Assembly: GCF_030160115.1 (NCBI RefSeq)
Contig: NZ_BSNS01000020.1
Span: forward strand, 124,001-188,000
Origin: Devosia nitrariae
GTDB lineage: Bacteria > Pseudomonadota > Alphaproteobacteria > Rhizobiales > Devosiaceae
Reading direction: 5' to 3'
Length of the DNA stretch: 64,000 nt
Position 1 is the first letter of the stretch, and each line of letters starts with the position of its first letter. The notes beneath the pieces are model-generated. The model was not told the origin of the DNA, searched no databases, and saw nothing but the letters and a program-made list of their open reading frames with translations. A program made the position numbers and the translations under genes. This document shows positions 32,826 through 41,343 of the stretch, piece by piece.

Positions 32826-33188
32826 ATGGCTAGGATACTCGTGCATGTGACCGTGGGACCGAGCGACCCAACCAAGGCAGCTCTGGCGTTCCTCGTCGCT
32901 CGGACAGTCATCGAAGAGGGACATCAACTCGTGCTGTTTGTCGCCGGCGACGGCGTGAGCCTCCTCACGGCCGAGGGCGCGGCCAGCGTGCAAGGCATCG
33001 GCACTGGAAAGCTCTCAGAGCACTTAGAGGCCATCAACGCAGGTACTGCGGAGGTCTATTTCTCAGGGTTGTCTGCAAAGGCTCGCAACATTGCACCCGA
33101 GGACATCGCCCTGCGCGGCGCTTCGCCCGGCATGCCCAACAAGTTGGTGCAACTCACCGCCGAGTGCGACAAAGTCATCAGCTATTAG
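32826..33188 (+). CDS. DsrE/DsrF-like family protein
   Basis: A 120-residue single-domain protein of the DsrE/F (YchN-like) fold, with MARILVHVTVGPSDPTKAAL at the start and LVLFVAGDGVSLL in strand 2. These small proteins are often soluble oligomers. Some relay sulfur through cysteine, but only one cysteine (near the C-terminus) is present here, so a sulfur-relay role is uncertain. AAGGAGGAG lies 6 bases upstream. It follows the cyclase gene by 56 bases. Confidence 0.8.
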   Translation: MARILVHVTVGPSDPTKAALAFLVARTVIEEGHQLVLFVAGDGVSLLTAEGAASVQGIGTGKLSEHLEAINAGTAEVYFSGLSAKARNIAPEDIALRGASPGMPNKLVQLTAECDKVISY

Positions 33189-33229
33189 TCCGCCCGGATA
33201 GAGATGCGCGCCTGAACAGGCCACGGCGT

Positions 33230-33803
33230 CTACGCCGGCCGTGGCATGCCGCTCCGAAGGCGCTTGGCGGCAAGCGCCATGATCCCCATGTGGATGGCGG
33301 CACCCAGACCGACGCCAAGCACGTGGTACGGCCACGTGACGCCTTCGGCCTGCGACAACTGCGTGATTGCCCAGATTGAGGTGGGCAGGAGAAGCAGCAG
33401 CGCCGAGATTAGGCCTGGATTGTAGCGACGCATCTTTATCGCTGGCGCAACGTTCATGAAGACGTTGATGAGTGCCGAATAGGCCGGGATGAGGCCGTAG
33501 CCGAGGGCCACTGTGGCAGAGAGTGCAAAGGAGCCGGCAAAAATACCCCATACCCCCGGCACGTTGATCAGGAAGATATCCAGCCTCGTCAGGACGGGGC
33601 GTCCGTTGCCAAGCTCCTGATCGACGAACCTGCGGAACCTGTCGTCAACATGCTCTTCGAACTGATGGAGCATGTAGGCCGGCATCAACAGAAACACGGC
33701 AGACAGCGTGGCTCCAATAAGCTAGAAAAGGCCAACGGCGATGGCAAAGCATGCCAGCTGCCGCTGTGCCGCCGTAGACCCAGTTTTCAGTGAATCGACT
33801 CAT
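33230..33803 (-). pseudogene. HXXEE-domain membrane protein, N-terminally disrupted
   Basis: From 33697 down, the frame encodes 155 residues of an HXXEE membrane protein (MLHQFEEH motif and about four helices). The expected N-terminus starts at the ATG at 33803 (MSRFTENWVYGG) in a different frame. In the main frame a hydrophobic helix-coding stretch (LACFAIAVGLF, then LIGATLSAVFLL) is broken by an in-frame TAG at 33724-33722. A frameshift plus a stop are therefore needed to explain it. A GTG near 33697 could start a shortened protein, but ribosome-site support is poor. Confidence 0.7.
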
Positions 33804-33866
33804 CGCTGCCCCCGGCGCTGGAGCTTCGGTCAAGAGCGACGACAATCGCTCAGGGTGAAGGTTCTG

Positions 33867-34220
33867 TCATCCAGCCTTCCCCTGCCACAGTCTGAACTGA
33901 ACGATGATCCACCCGGTGCCGAGACCCGCCAACGCACCCGCCGCTTTCACCAGCGCGTCCTCGGCCCGGCCATGCCGATCGGGGCGAACAAGTTGCAGCA
34001 ATTCCAGGCCGAGCACGCCAATGGCAACGATCGCCACGGCGATCCAGATCCTGCGGGGGTAAGCCAAGGCGAACAGCAGGCCGATAACTGCGAAGGCGGC
34101 CAGCCGCTCCAGATCCACCGGCATGGCAAGCCTCGGGCGCATTTCTATGGGAGAGAGTGTTGCGGCCACGATCGCCAGAAGTGCGGACCAGGCCAATATC
34201 TTGAAGAGCGTTGTTGTCAT
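33867..34220 (-). CDS. VanZ-like small membrane protein
   Basis: A 117-residue protein with about four hydrophobic segments and the VanZ-type stretch LSPIEMRPRLAMPVDLERLA followed by GLELLQLVRPDRHGRAEDALV. VanZ-like proteins occur widely; their function outside glycopeptide resistance is unknown. The start at 34220 is the first good ATG after an unrelated extension. It is a single gene with its own intergenic region towards the tRNA. Confidence 0.75.
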   Translation of the reverse strand: MTTTLFKILAWSALLAIVAATLSPIEMRPRLAMPVDLERLAAFAVIGLLFALAYPRRIWIAVAIVAIGVLGLELLQLVRPDRHGRAEDALVKAAGALAGLGTGWIIVQFRLWQGKAG

Positions 34221-34371
34221 GGATCCGTCATACACGCGAGGCCGCATTGGGCCAACAGGCGTATCGAGGGAGCACGGCGTTACCGCGCAGATCATTTTTC
34301 CGGCTTTTGTTCCACAGAGCCGAAATTGCCCTCTTGCGTCAAAGCGCCCATTTCCTTATGTCTCCGGGCGT

Positions 34372-34448
34372 CGGGGCGTAGCGCAGCCTGGTAGCGCATT
34401 TGTCTGGGGGACAAAGGGTCGTCGGTTCAAATCCGGCCGCTCCGACCA
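34372..34448 (+). tRNA. tRNA-Pro (anticodon GGG)
   Basis: A 77-base cloverleaf including the encoded CCA end. The acceptor stem CGGGGCG pairs with CGCTCCG (one G-U). The D arm is GCGCAGCCTGGTAGCGC, the anticodon stem TTTGT/ACAAA with loop CTGGGGG (anticodon GGG), and the T arm GTCGGTTCAAATCCGGC. It reads CCC and CCU. Confidence 0.97.
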
Positions 34449-34526
34449 TTCTTCCTTCGCCGCGCCCAGTGATCGGGCTGCCGGCTTGTCGGCCAACAGG
34501 CTTTCAGGCAGGAGCGGTCCTTCAAG

Positions 34527-35510
34527 ATGCATCCCTCACCCGCTTTCGCTGTTCGCGCGCTCAAACAATGGCCGATCGCACCGGCCGTCGGTATTCGGCT
34601 CGTCAACTTCTCCGAGAATCACACCTTCGCGATCACAGCAGCCGACGGCGCCCGCTACTGTCTTCGTGTGCATCGACCCGGCTATCAGTCGACGCAGTCG
34701 ATTGAAAGCGAACTTACCTGGCTTGACGCGCTGCGGGCTGACACCGGCCTGCCCGTGCCCCAGCCGCTGGCCGGCCACGATGACCTTCTGCTGCAGTCGA
34801 TCGATGAGGACGGGCACTTGCGGCACTGCGTGCTCTTTGGCCACATCGAGGGCAGGGAGCCGAGCTTCGGCTCCGGCCTGGAACCGATCTTCGAGATCCT
34901 GGGCGGCTATGCCGCGCGCATGCACGAGCATGCTGCGAACTGGGCAAGACCCTCCGGTTTCACCCGCCACGTCTGGAGCGCCGACCAGGTGCTAGACTCG
35001 GACGGTCTGTGGGGCGATTGGCGGTCGGCGCCCGGCGTCGACGGCTCTGTCCGTACCGTGCTCGACCGGCTGGACGAGCGGCTGCGCGCCGATCTTGCCG
35101 CCTACGGAACCGATGCCGATCGCTTTGGGCTGATCCACGCGGATATGAGATTGGGCAACCTGCTCGTCGACGAGGAGCGCGTCTCGCTCATCGACTTCGA
35201 CGACAGTGGTTTCTGTTGGTTCGCCTACGATTTTGCCGCGGCCGTTTCGTTCCATGAAACAGAGCCGGAGATCGCCTCGCTCAAGGACGCGTGGCTGCGC
35301 GGCTACCTGCCGCAACGCGCTGTGACCCGTGAGGATATAGCAGCACTCGATACCATGGTGCTGCTGCGCCGCATGGCTCTTCTCGCCTGGATCGGCTCGC
35401 ACAACGACACAGAACTGGCAAGGGGCCATGAGCCGGGCTTTGCCAACGGCACTGCCGAGTTGGCCGCCCGCTATCTCGCAGGTCGTGACCTGTGGTCCCT
35501 GACGCTCTAG
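34527..35510 (+). CDS. Aminoglycoside-phosphotransferase-family (APH/ChoK fold) kinase
   Basis: A 327-residue protein-kinase-like small-molecule kinase. The catalytic loop is HADMRLGNLLVDEE (about 209-222), and the metal-binding IDFDDSG follows 7 residues later. The N-lobe has ENHTFAITAADGARYCLRVH. Relatives include homoserine-kinase-like and Ser/Thr kinase SrkA-type enzymes as well as antibiotic kinases. No resistance function can be claimed. It lies between a tRNA gene and the convergent exopolysaccharide gene, whose stop it overlaps by four bases. Confidence 0.87.
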   Translation: MHPSPAFAVRALKQWPIAPAVGIRLVNFSENHTFAITAADGARYCLRVHRPGYQSTQSIESELTWLDALRADTGLPVPQPLAGHDDLLLQSIDEDGHLRHCVLFGHIEGREPSFGSGLEPIFEILGGYAARMHEHAANWARPSGFTRHVWSADQVLDSDGLWGDWRSAPGVDGSVRTVLDRLDERLRADLAAYGTDADRFGLIHADMRLGNLLVDEERVSLIDFDDSGFCWFAYDFAAAVSFHETEPEIASLKDAWLRGYLPQRAVTREDIAALDTMVLLRRMALLAWIGSHNDTELARGHEPGFANGTAELAARYLAGRDLWSLTL

Positions 35511-37030
35511 TAGGCGTTCTCGTTCTTGGAGATCAGCGAGACCGGCGTCATCAGCAGGATGTAGAGGTCGAAGAGGATCGACCAGTGCTCGATGTAGTAG
35601 AGGTCGTGGTTGACCCGCTGCATGATTTTGTCGATCGTATCGGTTTCACCGCGCCAGCCGTTGACCTGCGCCCAGCCGGTTATGCCCGGCTTCACCCTGT
35701 GGCGGGCGAAATAGCCCTCGACGGCTTCGTAGTAGAGGGCGTTGTCGGCCTTGGCTTCCATCGCATGCGGGCGCGGACCAACGATCGAGAGATCTCCCTT
35801 CAGCACGTTGAAAAGCTGCGGCAGTTCGTCGATCGAGCTTTTGCGGATGAATCGGCCGACGCGGGTCACTCTCGGGTCATCCTTGGTGACGAGTGTCGAA
35901 GCCGCCGCGTCCGTGCGGTCGGTATACATCGAGCGGAACTTGTAGACGCGGATGATCTCGTTATTGAAGCCGTGCCGGTTCTGCCGGAACAACACCGGCC
36001 CTTTGCTTTCGCATTTTATGGCGATGGCGGTCACCACCATCACCGGCGAAAGCGACACCAGCGCGATGATGGCGACAATCTTGTCGAACACCCACTTGAA
36101 GACGAGGTTCCAGTCTGAGATCGGCCGGTCCGCCATGTCGAAGACCGGCACATCACCGAGATAGGAATAGGCGCGATCCGTGAACTTGAGCCGGCTCATA
36201 TGGGCGGAAAGGCGTATGTCGACGGGCAGTACCCAGAGCGTGCGCAGCATCTCGAGCAGGCGTTTTTCCGCCGACAGCGGCATGGAGACGATGACCAGGT
36301 CCACGGGCGTGCGCCGGGCGAATTCGACCAGGTCCGCAACACGCCCGAGTTTGGGGCAGCCGGCGACCGTCTCGGGGGAACGCTCGTCGACACGGTCGTC
36401 GAAAAGCCCCAGGAGGTTGATGTCGTTGCTGGCGCCGGCGTGGATCTGGTCGATGAGATCGCCTGCATCCTTGCCGCCGCCGACAATGACGGTGCGCCGC
36501 TTCAGGCGCCCCATCCGTGTCCAGCGCAGCACGAGGGCCCTGAGCGCGACGCGGTAGACCGAAAGCAGCAGCGCGCCCGCTGCGAACCAGGTGACGAGCC
36601 AAACACGCGATACCTGGTCCGAGGCCTTGAAAATGAAGATGCCGACCGTCAGCACGACGACGACAATGGCCCAGGCGGCGAGTACCCGCGAGATCTGACC
36701 GATGAGCAACCGGTAAGACGCGATACGGTGGGTGTCGGCGACATGGAATGCGATGTTGGCAAGCAAAGCCGTGGCCAGGATGACGGGAACGTAGAACGTG
36801 TCCTCGCCCCCGCCGATATAGCCGCGGTAGATCGCATAGCCGAGGAGCGACAACAGCACCGCTTCCACGATCTGGGCGATGCCCGCAATGACCGCACCCG
36901 AGACGGTCCGCTCGACGGGTGAGGCGATGATCGCTTCGGCGGCCGCGGACAATTTCGAGATCGGTTCGCCGGCCGCCTTGCCAACGGAGACGTGCTCCAT
37001 CACGGCCTGCTTGGGGTCTAGTCGGAACAT
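35507..37030 (-). CDS. Undecaprenyl-phosphate sugar-1-phosphate transferase (WcaJ/ExoY family)
   Basis: Starts an exopolysaccharide repeat unit by moving a hexose-1-phosphate onto undecaprenyl phosphate. The 507-residue protein has four to five N-terminal helices, a CoA-binding-like middle domain (VIVGGGKDAGDLIDQI) and a C-terminal bacterial sugar transferase domain with KFRSMYTDRT, KSSIDELPQLFNVLKGDLSI and VGPRP. It is the typical length for WcaJ-type enzymes. The ATG at 37030 is preferred over a TTG seven codons upstream. Together with the genes up to 42372 it forms a small polysaccharide locus. Confidence 0.93.
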   Translation of the reverse strand: MFRLDPKQAVMEHVSVGKAAGEPISKLSAAAEAIIASPVERTVSGAVIAGIAQIVEAVLLSLLGYAIYRGYIGGGEDTFYVPVILATALLANIAFHVADTHRIASYRLLIGQISRVLAAWAIVVVVLTVGIFIFKASDQVSRVWLVTWFAAGALLLSVYRVALRALVLRWTRMGRLKRRTVIVGGGKDAGDLIDQIHAGASNDINLLGLFDDRVDERSPETVAGCPKLGRVADLVEFARRTPVDLVIVSMPLSAEKRLLEMLRTLWVLPVDIRLSAHMSRLKFTDRAYSYLGDVPVFDMADRPISDWNLVFKWVFDKIVAIIALVSLSPVMVVTAIAIKCESKGPVLFRQNRHGFNNEIIRVYKFRSMYTDRTDAAASTLVTKDDPRVTRVGRFIRKSSIDELPQLFNVLKGDLSIVGPRPHAMEAKADNALYYEAVEGYFARHRVKPGITGWAQVNGWRGETDTIDKIMQRVNHDLYYIEHWSILFDLYILLMTPVSLISKNENAY

Positions 37031-37104
37031 CCTGTCGCCGTGAACTCGCAAATTTGCGAAGCCACTATGGACAGAATGGGTGAAAAGTCGGTGAAAATGG
37101 GCCT

Positions 37105-38244
37105 TCAGCCTCTACCGATCGATGCGAAATAAAGTGCCTCGATAGCGTCGGCCATACGTGAGGTAGAAAAGTTCTCCTCGACGTTCCTGCGTAAAGCCTC
37201 TGCTTCTGCCGCAGCGGTTGAACTCTCCAGGATAACCCGTTGCATCGATTTGCGAAGTGCTTCGGCGTTGCCGGCTGGCACCAAGCGGTCGGCGGCCGGT
37301 CCGAAGATCTCGGGGACACCTCCCACCCGTGTGGCGAGGACCGGTAGGCCGGCGGCCGCGGCTTCCATGACAATGTAGGGCAAGGATTCTGCGAGCGACG
37401 GCACGACGACGCAACGTCCGCGCCGGAAGGCCTGTCGCGCGGGGCCGGCTCCGGCAAAGACCACCCGTCCGGCAACCCCCAGATCGGCTGCCATGGCCTC
37501 GAATTCCCGCCGGTCCGGTCCGTCGCCGACGACGAAGAGACTCGCGGGCTCACCGCCTGCATTCGTCACCCCGGCGAAAGCCTCGAGCAGCACGTGCACG
37601 CCCTTGAGCCGGCGCAATTCGCCGATGAAGACGAAGTCGGCCGCATCGGCATCGGGGGTGACCGGGTCGAACTCGTCTTCGCGCAGTCCATTGTGGACGA
37701 CGCTCGCCGGGCAGGTCGGCTCGCCGATGGCACTCGCATAGGTCGCCCGGGCATAATTGCTTTCGAAGATGATGGCGCTGGTGCGCCGCATCAGCAGGCG
37801 TTCGAGGCGATGGAAGAGTCTTCCCGAAGAGGAGGTGGTGCTGAAGTGCAGCACGCCGCCATGGGGCGTATAGAGCGTGCCTGAGTCGCGCCGCGGCCGG
37901 GCGGCCAGCCGGGCGTGGAACCCGCCCTTGGCGCCGTGGCCATGCAGGATATCCACTCGCAGCTTCCGGCCAAGACCGCCAAGTTGCAGCGGCACGACAA
38001 GGTCGCCAGGGCCGAGCAGGCGCGGCATGACATAAGGATGGACCCCGAGCGTCAAGCTGGGGGTGAGCGCGGCGAGCTTCTCCTGCGTCTGCGAGTCGCT
38101 GGCAAGCGAATCGACGACGAGGCCGACTTCGTGGCCGCGCCGGCTGAGTTCGACCGATAGATCGGCCACATGGCGGAAGAGACCGCCCACGGGCGCCCGC
38201 ATGACCTGGAGGACCCGCAGGCTGCGCCCGCCAGTGGCTGCCAT
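37105..38244 (-). CDS. Family 4 glycosyltransferase
   Basis: A 379-residue GT-B glycosyltransferase, probably adding a sugar to the lipid-linked exopolysaccharide unit. The N-terminal domain has APVGGLFRHVADLSVELSRR. The C-terminal nucleotide-sugar domain has VFIGELRRLKGVHVLLEAF, VGDGPDRREFE and the E-x7-E motif ESLPYIVME. Its ATG overlaps the TGA of the exporter gene (TGATG), so the two are translationally coupled. Donor and acceptor are unknown. Confidence 0.92.
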   Translation of the reverse strand: MAATGGRSLRVLQVMRAPVGGLFRHVADLSVELSRRGHEVGLVVDSLASDSQTQEKLAALTPSLTLGVHPYVMPRLLGPGDLVVPLQLGGLGRKLRVDILHGHGAKGGFHARLAARPRRDSGTLYTPHGGVLHFSTTSSSGRLFHRLERLLMRRTSAIIFESNYARATYASAIGEPTCPASVVHNGLREDEFDPVTPDADAADFVFIGELRRLKGVHVLLEAFAGVTNAGGEPASLFVVGDGPDRREFEAMAADLGVAGRVVFAGAGPARQAFRRGRCVVVPSLAESLPYIVMEAAAAGLPVLATRVGGVPEIFGPAADRLVPAGNAEALRKSMQRVILESSTAAAEAEALRRNVEENFSTSRMADAIEALYFASIGRG

Positions 38245-38798
38245 CAGAACCAACGTTCTTCGATAACGATGGTGTCGCCGGGCGCGATGGGAAAATCGAG
38301 ATCGACGATTCCGCGCGCCATCTCATGTCCCTGTCGACGATAGAGGATGGCGCGCGAGCGGTCGGCCGTCTCGGTAAAACCGCCGGCAAGGCTGATCGCG
38401 GCGCGCACGCTCATGCCGTGGGCGTAGGGGAACTGGCCGGAATTGATCACCTCGCCCTGGACGAAGAACGGCCTGTATTCGGCGACCTCCACCGCAACGT
38501 CAGGATTGCGCATGTAGCCGTTGGCAAGGGCTGCCGCGAGTCGGGCGGCGGCCGCCGTTGTCGTCTGGTGCCGGACATTGACCGGCCCGACGAGCGGGAA
38601 GGCGACGGCGCCGCTGTCATCGACGCGGTAGGTGTTGGTGAGATTGGCATCCCCGTAGACCGTCACCCGCACCACGTCTCCCGAGTCGAGCGTATAGGGA
38701 CCGCTGGTTTCCACCAGATAGGCCGCCGGTCCTGTCGTCGCGCAGGCAGCGAGCGGCAGGAGCAGCAGGACGGCAAAGGCAAAGTGCATGAAGCGCAT
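38244..38798 (-). CDS. Outer-membrane polysaccharide export lipoprotein (Wza/GumB-like)
   Basis: A 184-residue lipoprotein. The lipobox LPLAAC (about residues 13-18) follows a short signal peptide, and a poly-export domain (YTLDSGDVVRVTVYGDANLT) and one SLBB-type repeat (VQGEVINSGQFPYAHGMSV) come next. Such proteins form the outer-membrane channel for exopolysaccharide. It is shorter than Wza (about 380 residues), like GumB or ExoF-type forms. It is divergent from the chain-length regulator gene. Confidence 0.9.
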   Translation of the reverse strand: MRFMHFAFAVLLLLPLAACATTGPAAYLVETSGPYTLDSGDVVRVTVYGDANLTNTYRVDDSGAVAFPLVGPVNVRHQTTTAAAARLAAALANGYMRNPDVAVEVAEYRPFFVQGEVINSGQFPYAHGMSVRAAISLAGGFTETADRSRAILYRRQGHEMARGIVDLDFPIAPGDTIVIEERWF

Positions 38799-38951
38799 AA
38801 AGAATCCCGCCGGGTCGAGGCACTGCATTCTCGGCAATTCGTGGTTAATACTTTGCTTACAGCGCCGGCCGGGAGTTGCCGAATGCATCGATCTTAACTG
38901 ATTGCTTACTATGGGTTCGCGATAGTGCTGCAACCGCACCAGAGGACCGCG

Positions 38952-41336
38952 ATGAGCAACGATTGGCAGGCGGCGCGCGACGCCAGGATAGATATGGCCG
39001 CGATTGTCGCGGCCGTATTGGCGAGGGCTCCGCGCATCATTGTCCTGACCCTGCTGGCCTTGGCGGTGACCTATGTCGTGCTGCTGTTCACCCCGCGCCT
39101 CTACGAATCGACCGCTTCAATCCTCGTCGAGCCGCGCGCCAACATCTATGTGCGCGCTACCGACGAACCGGCCCCGACCCTCAGCGGTGGCGAGGCCGGC
39201 GTGGTTTCCAGCCAGATCGAGCTGGTGAAATCCCGCGACACGCTTCTTGGGGTGATCGAGGAGACCGACCTGCACTCGGTGCCGGAATTCAATGGTGGCG
39301 ATGGCGGCTTTTCCGTCGGCGCCCTTGTTACTCGGCTTCTGGGCCGCAGCCCAGCCACCACACAGGCAAGCGACGAGGCGGTGCTGACGACCCTTCTCGG
39401 GCGGATGAGCGTCGTGCAGCAGCGCGACTCGCGGGTCATCAACATCTCTGTGCGTTCGCGCGATCCCGATCTTGCCGCACGGCTCGCCAACGCCATTGCC
39501 AGCGCGCATGTCAGGCGGCGCGCGCAGCTTTCCCTTTCCGACACCGCTGAGGCGTCCGACTGGCTGCGGGAGGAAATCGACAGGCTTCGCGTTAGCGTCG
39601 CCGAGGCTGAAAAGGCAGTCGCCGAGTTCCGGGTCGCGAACGACCTGTTCAGTGGCACCAACAACACCAGTCTGCTCGATCAGCAGCTGTCGACGATATC
39701 CACCCAGATCTCCACAGCCCAGGAACGCAAGAACCAGGCGCTTTCGCGAGCCGCGATGATCCGTGGGCTGATAGAGCGGGGGCAATCGATCGAGACCGTG
39801 CCCGCCGTGCAGGATTCGGCAGTCATCCAGCAACTGACCCAAGAGCGGGCGCGGCTGCAGGGTGAACGTGCGCAGCTTTCGGCAACGCTCCTGCCCAACC
39901 ATCCCAGCGTTCAGGCAGTCGCTGCCCAGATCGGCGAGCTCGACGCGCAGCTGCGCGAGGAGGCTCGCCGCATCGCTGCTGCCCTAGAGGCGGAAGCTGA
40001 GATCGAAGCGAGCACGGAACAGTCGCTGCGCGCCGAACTGGAGACGCTCAAGGGCTCGGCCTCGACCGCCACGCGCGAAACCGTCACTCTCCAGGGCTTG
40101 ATCCGCGAGGCCGAAGCCGAGCGCAGCCTGCTCGAGAGCTATCTTCGCCGCTACAGTGAAGCTGCCTCGCGCACCGATACCAATTCGGCGCTCCCGGACG
40201 TGCGTGTCGTCAGCGAGGCGGCGCCATCGGCCAGCCCGGCCGCTCCGCAAACGACACTGATCCTGGCTGCGGTCGGCGTGGTCGCACTGGTCAGCCAGGT
40301 GGGCATTGTCATCTTCTCCGAGTTGATCTCCGGCCGCGCCATCCGGGAGACCGGTCGGCCGGTCGATGAAGACCAAGCGGTGGAGGATGCCACTCCAGAG
40401 GAAGCCCCGATCGAACTGCCGGTCTATGCTGACGACCTGGCCGATCACCCCTCCCAGGATCTCTATGCCGGATCGCGCGAGGAGCCGGAGGTGGGCGAGC
40501 CGGTTGAAGACGACGTCTACCCCGCCGAACCTTATGTGCCGGCGATGGTCGAGGAAGTCGAGGCCGACGAGGTCGATGTGGAGGAGGTCGGTAACGAAGG
40601 CGACGAGTCCCGCCCGGACAGCGCACAATTCGGCGCGCCTGAGGACGATCTTGCGCCCGATATCGATGCCCTTGCCGATGAACCCGATAGTCTTGGCGAT
40701 GAAGAGGAACCGTCGGCCGAGTTCGCCGACGAGCCGGCGGTTGCGCCGTCCTTGGCTTCCGAGACTGTCGGCGCGACGACCGGCGGAGCCTTTCTCGAGG
40801 ACCATGCGCGGCTCTCCTCGGACCTTGCGCTCGGGCGCTGTCGAATCGTCGTGCTCGCCGGCCATCGTGACGCTGCCGAAAGCGAGATGCTGGCCGAAGT
40901 GCTCGCCGATGAAACGCTGCGGCGCGGCGTCAGCGTCGCTCTGATCGATGCAGCCGGCGCCGGTACGTCCGGCGAAATGGGCATTGCCGATCTCAGCACC
41001 GGCGCGGCGAGCTTCGGCGATGTCGTCCACAAGTCCGCCGACGGCAACTTTGCCGAGGTGCCGTGGGGGCAGGGGACGTTCTTCGACCGCCGCTCCACCC
41101 GCCCGGCAACGCTGGTCGAGGCGTTGAGCGACATCTACGAAGTCGTCATCGTCATGACCGGCAAGCTCGGCATGGCCTCGACGCTGCCGGCCTTTGCCGA
41201 CGTCGCCGACCGCCTGGTCCTGGTGTCGCGGGACGAGGCTGAAGCCGGCGACATCGAGGATCTCCGCCAGGAACTGGCCGCTGCCGGCTACGGCGAGGCC
41301 GATCTGGTGCGCACCCCAGACAGCGTCGCTGCGTGA
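38952..41336 (+). CDS. Exopolysaccharide chain-length/export regulator (Wzz-Wzc-like) with degenerate kinase domain
   Basis: A 794-residue inner-membrane protein. It has helix 1 (about 28-48), a Wzz domain (YESTASILVEPRANIYVRA), a long coiled coil (about 190-400), helix 2 (about 435-457), an acidic low-complexity linker (about 465-615) and a C-terminal tyrosine-autokinase-like domain. In that domain the Walker A position reads VVLAGHRDAAESEML, without the GKS/T expected of active BY-kinases, and there is no tyrosine-rich tail. It probably controls polymer length or export without kinase activity. Divergent promoter shared with the export lipoprotein gene. Confidence 0.88.
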   Translation: MSNDWQAARDARIDMAAIVAAVLARAPRIIVLTLLALAVTYVVLLFTPRLYESTASILVEPRANIYVRATDEPAPTLSGGEAGVVSSQIELVKSRDTLLGVIEETDLHSVPEFNGGDGGFSVGALVTRLLGRSPATTQASDEAVLTTLLGRMSVVQQRDSRVINISVRSRDPDLAARLANAIASAHVRRRAQLSLSDTAEASDWLREEIDRLRVSVAEAEKAVAEFRVANDLFSGTNNTSLLDQQLSTISTQISTAQERKNQALSRAAMIRGLIERGQSIETVPAVQDSAVIQQLTQERARLQGERAQLSATLLPNHPSVQAVAAQIGELDAQLREEARRIAAALEAEAEIEASTEQSLRAELETLKGSASTATRETVTLQGLIREAEAERSLLESYLRRYSEAASRTDTNSALPDVRVVSEAAPSASPAAPQTTLILAAVGVVALVSQVGIVIFSELISGRAIRETGRPVDEDQAVEDATPEEAPIELPVYADDLADHPSQDLYAGSREEPEVGEPVEDDVYPAEPYVPAMVEEVEADEVDVEEVGNEGDESRPDSAQFGAPEDDLAPDIDALADEPDSLGDEEEPSAEFADEPAVAPSLASETVGATTGGAFLEDHARLSSDLALGRCRIVVLAGHRDAAESEMLAEVLADETLRRGVSVALIDAAGAGTSGEMGIADLSTGAASFGDVVHKSADGNFAEVPWGQGTFFDRRSTRPATLVEALSDIYEVVIVMTGKLGMASTLPAFADVADRLVLVSRDEAEAGDIEDLRQELAAAGYGEADLVRTPDSVAA

Positions 41337-41343
41337 GGCCAGC

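Noticed and set aside
34527..35510. Antibiotic-resistance kinase
   Set aside because: The APH fold is shared by many metabolic kinases and nothing in the sequence or context points to an antibiotic substrate.
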